64,000 nt of DNA from assembly GCF_013116745.1 (NCBI RefSeq), contig NZ_JABFOE010000008.1, forward strand, positions 124,001 through 188,000, given 5' to 3'. This stretch comes from Arthrobacter sp. 260 (GTDB lineage Bacteria; Actinomycetota; Actinomycetes; Actinomycetales; Micrococcaceae). Made by a program: the position numbers and the translations under genes. The notes beneath the pieces are model-generated. The model was given only the letters and a program-made list of their open reading frames with translations, was not told the origin of the DNA and did not search any database. Every line of letters begins with the position of its first letter. Position 1 is the first letter of the stretch. Shown here in pieces: positions 61,776 through 64,000 of the stretch.

Positions 61776-62549
61776 CTAGCGGCGCGCAGGGTTGGACAGG
61801 CGCCCGATGCCTTCGATTTCCACTTCGTACCGTTGGCCTTCACTGATCAGGCCGACGCCGGCCGGCGTGCCGGTGAGGATGAGGTCTCCCGGAAGGAGCG
61901 TGAAAGCCTGCGACACGTAGGAAACGAGTTCCCGCACACCCCAGATCATCTGGCTGGTGGACCCGTCCTGCTTCAGTTCGCCATCCAGCCGACCCTTGAC
62001 GCTGAGGTTCTCGGTGTCGAGCTCCGTTTCGATCCACGGACCCACGGGGCAGGAGGTATCAAACCCTTTGGCCCTGGCCCACTGGTTGTCGGTCTTCTGG
62101 GCGTCCCGGGCGGTGAGGTCATTGGCGCAGGTGTAGCCGAAGACAACTTCGTCCACGCGTTCCAGCGGAACGTCTTTGCAGATCCGGCCGATGACGACGG
62201 CGAGCTCGGACTCAAAGGAGATCTCGTCGGAAAACGCGGGAAGGACAATCGGATCGCCGGGACCGATGACTGAAGTGTTGGGCTTGAAGAACATCAGGGG
62301 TGCGGGCGGCACATCGTTGCCGAGTTCCTTGGCATGCTCGGCATAGTTCCGGCCAATGCCGACAATCTTGCTCCTGGGAATGACCGGCGCGAGCAGTCGG
62401 ACATCAGCAAGCTGATGGCGGACACCGGTCAATTGCACCCCTGAGTAGAACGGGTCGCCGGCCATGACGGCAATCTCTTCCTGGCCCTCCTCCCCCTCTA
62501 CCACTCCGAATGCTGGGTCACTGTCAACGACAAATCGGGCTATACGCAT
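61776..62549 (-). CDS. Fumarylacetoacetate hydrolase (FAH) family protein
   Basis: A 257-residue FAH-type hydrolase/isomerase. KIVGIGRNYAEHAKELG, PLMFFKPNTSVIGPGDPI, ISFESELAVVIGRICKDV (metal-binding Glu residues) and GYTCANDLTARDAQ are standard. LLPGDLILTGTPAGVG follows. Relatives include 2-hydroxyhepta-2,4-diene-1,7-dioate isomerase and acylpyruvases. The gene next to gltX in M. tuberculosis (Rv2993c) is of the same family. Substrate not predictable. Confidence 0.92.
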   Translation of the reverse strand: MRIARFVVDSDPAFGVVEGEEGQEEIAVMAGDPFYSGVQLTGVRHQLADVRLLAPVIPRSKIVGIGRNYAEHAKELGNDVPPAPLMFFKPNTSVIGPGDPIVLPAFSDEISFESELAVVIGRICKDVPLERVDEVVFGYTCANDLTARDAQKTDNQWARAKGFDTSCPVGPWIETELDTENLSVKGRLDGELKQDGSTSQMIWGVRELVSYVSQAFTLLPGDLILTGTPAGVGLISEGQRYEVEIEGIGRLSNPARR

Positions 62550-62722
62550 GATCCTCAGGTTACCGTGACCCCGGACTTAGACGGCAATTTCGTGGGGTCA
62601 GGCAATTAGTCGGTCTATTTGATCCCGAACATGCAGATGGCCGTGAACCTGTCCCCAGCGGACAAGTTCACGACCATCAGCAAATGCAGCTCAGTCTGAA
62701 CTGCAACTATGGGGTTGAGCCC
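62550..62722. other. Gap downstream of the repeat-peptide gene, with a hairpin
   Basis: A 173-base gap. It contains a 13-base stem with one mismatch and a five-base loop (62642-62672), 51-81 bases downstream of the peptide stop on the minus strand. There is no T-run on either side. It could terminate the peptide transcript or stabilise it. It also includes the minus-strand promoter side of the FAH gene; hexamers are not clear. Confidence 0.4.
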
Positions 62723-62896
62723 CTAGTTAGGCCAGTCACCGATGTTAGGCCAATCGCCAATCTTATTGGGCCAATCACCAATCTTTGTGATCGATGAGCC
62801 CTTGAGACCAGTAGCGGCGTCCGCAGCTGTAGCCGTGGTAACGCCTCCGACAGCGAATACTGCCACGAGGAGCAGTGAAGCAGATAGTCTTTTCAT
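62723..62896 (-). CDS. Small secreted peptide with C-terminal IGDWPN repeats
   Basis: A 57-residue precursor. ATG 62896 is preceded by AAAGGA about eight bases upstream. A longer frame to 62947 lacks a ribosome site. A signal peptide (MKRLSASLLLVAVFAVGG, ending near TATA-A) leads to a short linker and three tandem copies of IGDWPN, the first two preceded by Lys (KIGDWPN, KIGDWPN, IGDWPN), ending the protein. The three copies use different synonymous codons, pointing to selection on the peptide rather than recent DNA duplication. Lys residues could allow cleavage into identical short peptides. No Cys is present. It may be a signal, toxin or structural peptide; function unknown. Confidence 0.7.
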   Translation of the reverse strand: MKRLSASLLLVAVFAVGGVTTATAADAATGLKGSSITKIGDWPNKIGDWPNIGDWPN

Positions 62897-62956
62897 AGCG
62901 AGAGTCCTTTGCTTATGCGATAAAGCACGGGGAACCGAACCCCGCACAGTTTCATT

Positions 62957-62984
62957 AGTATACGAACGATTTAGAGGAAACCAA
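62957..62984 (-). promoter_or_regulatory. Predicted promoter of the repeat-peptide gene
   Basis: On the minus strand TTGGTT (62979-62984) and TATACT (62957-62962) with a 16-base spacer. The likely start of transcription leaves a leader of about 50 bases before the ATG at 62896, containing a short CGGGG/CCCCG stem. Confidence 0.5.
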
Positions 62985-63123
62985 GCGTTTTGTAGGATGA
63001 GCCTCCAAACTGAGTATGCGCCGCGTATCCCCTAAACTCTTGTTTTGGAGTCCCTATCCGTGGGGAAGCCCGAAATGCATTGCCCGAGGTCCACAAGAAC
63101 ACCGCACGAAGGGGCTACCACCC

Positions 63124-64000
63124 ATGGCAACTAACCAGCCCGGCAACCAACTGCTGTATGAGCTGCGGGCCAGAGAAGCGTGGAGCCAGCGCGATTACGA
63201 ATCTGCTCGTGTGATTGCTGGTCAAGCAGTCGAACTTGCCCTTAGGGAAGACAATCAGGTGGCTTGGTGGAATATGGCCTTTTTTCAGGCGGAGTGCCTT
63301 CGAGAGGAAGGCTCCGTTGAAGAATCGGTTAAGGTTGCGGAACTCCTCCGCGCACACCCTCTTACAAGTCAGTCACCTGCTCTGAAGGCCCGGGTTCTTA
63401 CCCTGCTTGGTATTGGGCTTCAAGGGATAGGTCAGCTTCCATCTGCCGTGGACGCCACACGAGATGCCGTCAATTTGGCCTCTAACGATGATGCTCCCAG
63501 CGAACTTCTTATCAACGCTCGCCGTGCACTGATCGCGACCCTGGCGGAGAGCGATCAGGTTGACGAAGCATGGGCAGAGTGCATGGCACTGGCCGCCCTC
63601 CTTACTCCCGATACGCCCCCACAGATTTCCGGTAAAGCGTACTGGGTGATCGGCAACGTAGCCTTCTTGAGGCAAGAGGTGACAGAAGGGGCGAAGTATC
63701 ATCGTCTCGCTGCTTCTAAGCTATCCCCGAACAATGACCTCGACTTGTGGGCGAGGTTCAACCGAGCGTCAGCCGCGAAACGGTTGGCGGCGGGTGTGGT
63801 CGACGCCGAAACCCTAGAGTGCATCGAGAGGGCGGAGACTGCCAGCTCGATCGTCGGCGGCAACGAGCGCGACCAACTGGAGCTCTCCCTTACCCGCGCC
63901 CACTGGCTGGTCCTGACCGGCCAGCTCAACGCCGCTGTGAAACGACTCAAGCCAATCTGCTCTGAGGGGACAATCCTCGCCTCACAGACTGCAGGAGAAG
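63124..64000 (+). CDS. TPR-like repeat protein, partial (runs off the right edge)
   Basis: An open frame of at least 292 residues without a stop. ATG 63124 has AAGGGG nine bases upstream. An in-frame ATG at 63016 is possible but lacks a site. The sequence is helical with TPR/SEL-like spacing: LRAREAWSQRDYESARVIAG, WWNMAFFQAECLREEGSVEE, VLTLLGIGLQGIGQLPSAVD, AYWVIGNVAFLRQEVTEGAK, LSLTRAHWLVLTGQLNAAVK. No HTH or signal peptide is in the visible part. TPR proteins bind peptides or partner proteins. It is divergent from the secreted repeat-peptide gene, so a peptide-sensing role is an attractive but unproven idea. Confidence 0.7.
   Translation, partial: MATNQPGNQLLYELRAREAWSQRDYESARVIAGQAVELALREDNQVAWWNMAFFQAECLREEGSVEESVKVAELLRAHPLTSQSPALKARVLTLLGIGLQGIGQLPSAVDATRDAVNLASNDDAPSELLINARRALIATLAESDQVDEAWAECMALAALLTPDTPPQISGKAYWVIGNVAFLRQEVTEGAKYHRLAASKLSPNNDLDLWARFNRASAAKRLAAGVVDAETLECIERAETASSIVGGNERDQLELSLTRAHWLVLTGQLNAAVKRLKPICSEGTILASQTAGE

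Noticed and set aside
60133..61779. Open frame of 548 codons on the plus strand
   Set aside because: Antisense to gltX, whose motifs are complete. The translation has no recognisable domain.
62642..62672. Intrinsic terminator of the repeat-peptide gene
   Set aside because: The stem is good but there is no T-run on either strand. It is recorded only as a hairpin.
1..64000. CRISPR array, rRNA, prophage or insertion sequence
   Set aside because: No regularly spaced repeats, no rRNA-like sequence, no transposase, integrase or phage structural protein recognised in any frame.

Overview
The window is high-GC actinobacterial DNA. It is most likely from a member of the Micrococcales close to Arthrobacter and other Micrococcaceae. 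The evidence is the strong GC bias of most genes, frequent GTG/TTG starts, many 4-base GTGA/ATGA gene overlaps, actinobacterial-type SLH repeats, DUF3515, a TagGH-type exporter with an LCP protein, and a core order (ddl-gpsA-plsC-murA-leuD-leuC, divergent IclR, tRNA-Glu/tRNA-Gln, gltX, FAH hydrolase) that resembles the thiL-to-gltX region of Mycobacterium tuberculosis. The species cannot be fixed from sequence reading alone.

Layout. (1) 1-518: 3' part of thiL. (2) 0.7-23.3 kb: a cell-surface polysaccharide island. It holds an SLH-anchored heparinase-like lyase, a second heparinase-like protein fused to an alpha/beta-hydrolase domain, a GT25 transferase, a small hydrolase, a 1452-residue protein with three glycosyltransferase-like modules, UDP-ManNAc dehydrogenase (wecC), a CgeB-like/GT2 fusion, a TagGH-type ABC exporter, two GT4 enzymes, a proline-rich surface protein and an LCP ligase. 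Together they suggest synthesis, export, wall attachment and trimming of a ManNAcA-containing (teichuronic-acid-like) glycopolymer. (3) 23.5-25.8 kb: DUF3515 lipoprotein, aldose 1-epimerase and a frameshifted NmrA/QorB-type gene. (4) 25.8-32.7 kb: an unusual set of genes. A divergent PTPS-like, MDR-reductase, GT4, methyltransferase and membrane-protein operon faces a GTP cyclohydrolase II/RibD-reductase fusion, with a CDP-alcohol phosphotransferase and an SRPBCC protein next door. I know of no characterised pathway with this composition.

(5) 33.4-47.1 kb: a catabolic island. It has a HutD-like protein, an RpiR regulator, an ornithine-cyclodeaminase-like enzyme, two HAL-family lyases that both lack the canonical Ala-Ser-Gly MIO triad, a LacI regulator with two palindromic operators, an amidohydrolase, a cysteine-dioxygenase-like cupin, a four-gene quaternary-amine (OpuC-type) ABC importer and a YeiH-type exporter. 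The set suggests uptake and elimination chemistry on a betaine-like, possibly sulfur-containing, amino-acid derivative. (6) 47.2-54.7 kb: core genes ddl, gpsA, plsC, murA, leuD, leuC and an IclR regulator. (7) 54.7-62.5 kb: DUF1697, two tandem dynamin-like GTPases, tRNA-Glu, tRNA-Gln, a HAD phosphatase, gltX, a small membrane protein and an FAH-family hydrolase. (8) 62.7-64.0 kb: a 57-residue secreted peptide ending in three IGDWPN repeats, divergent from a TPR protein that runs off the window.

The strongest candidates for undescribed biology are the MIO-less lyase/betaine-importer island, the pterin-like/GTP cyclohydrolase II/glycosyltransferase cluster, and the repeat-peptide/TPR pair. No rRNA, CRISPR array or insertion sequence was recognised.
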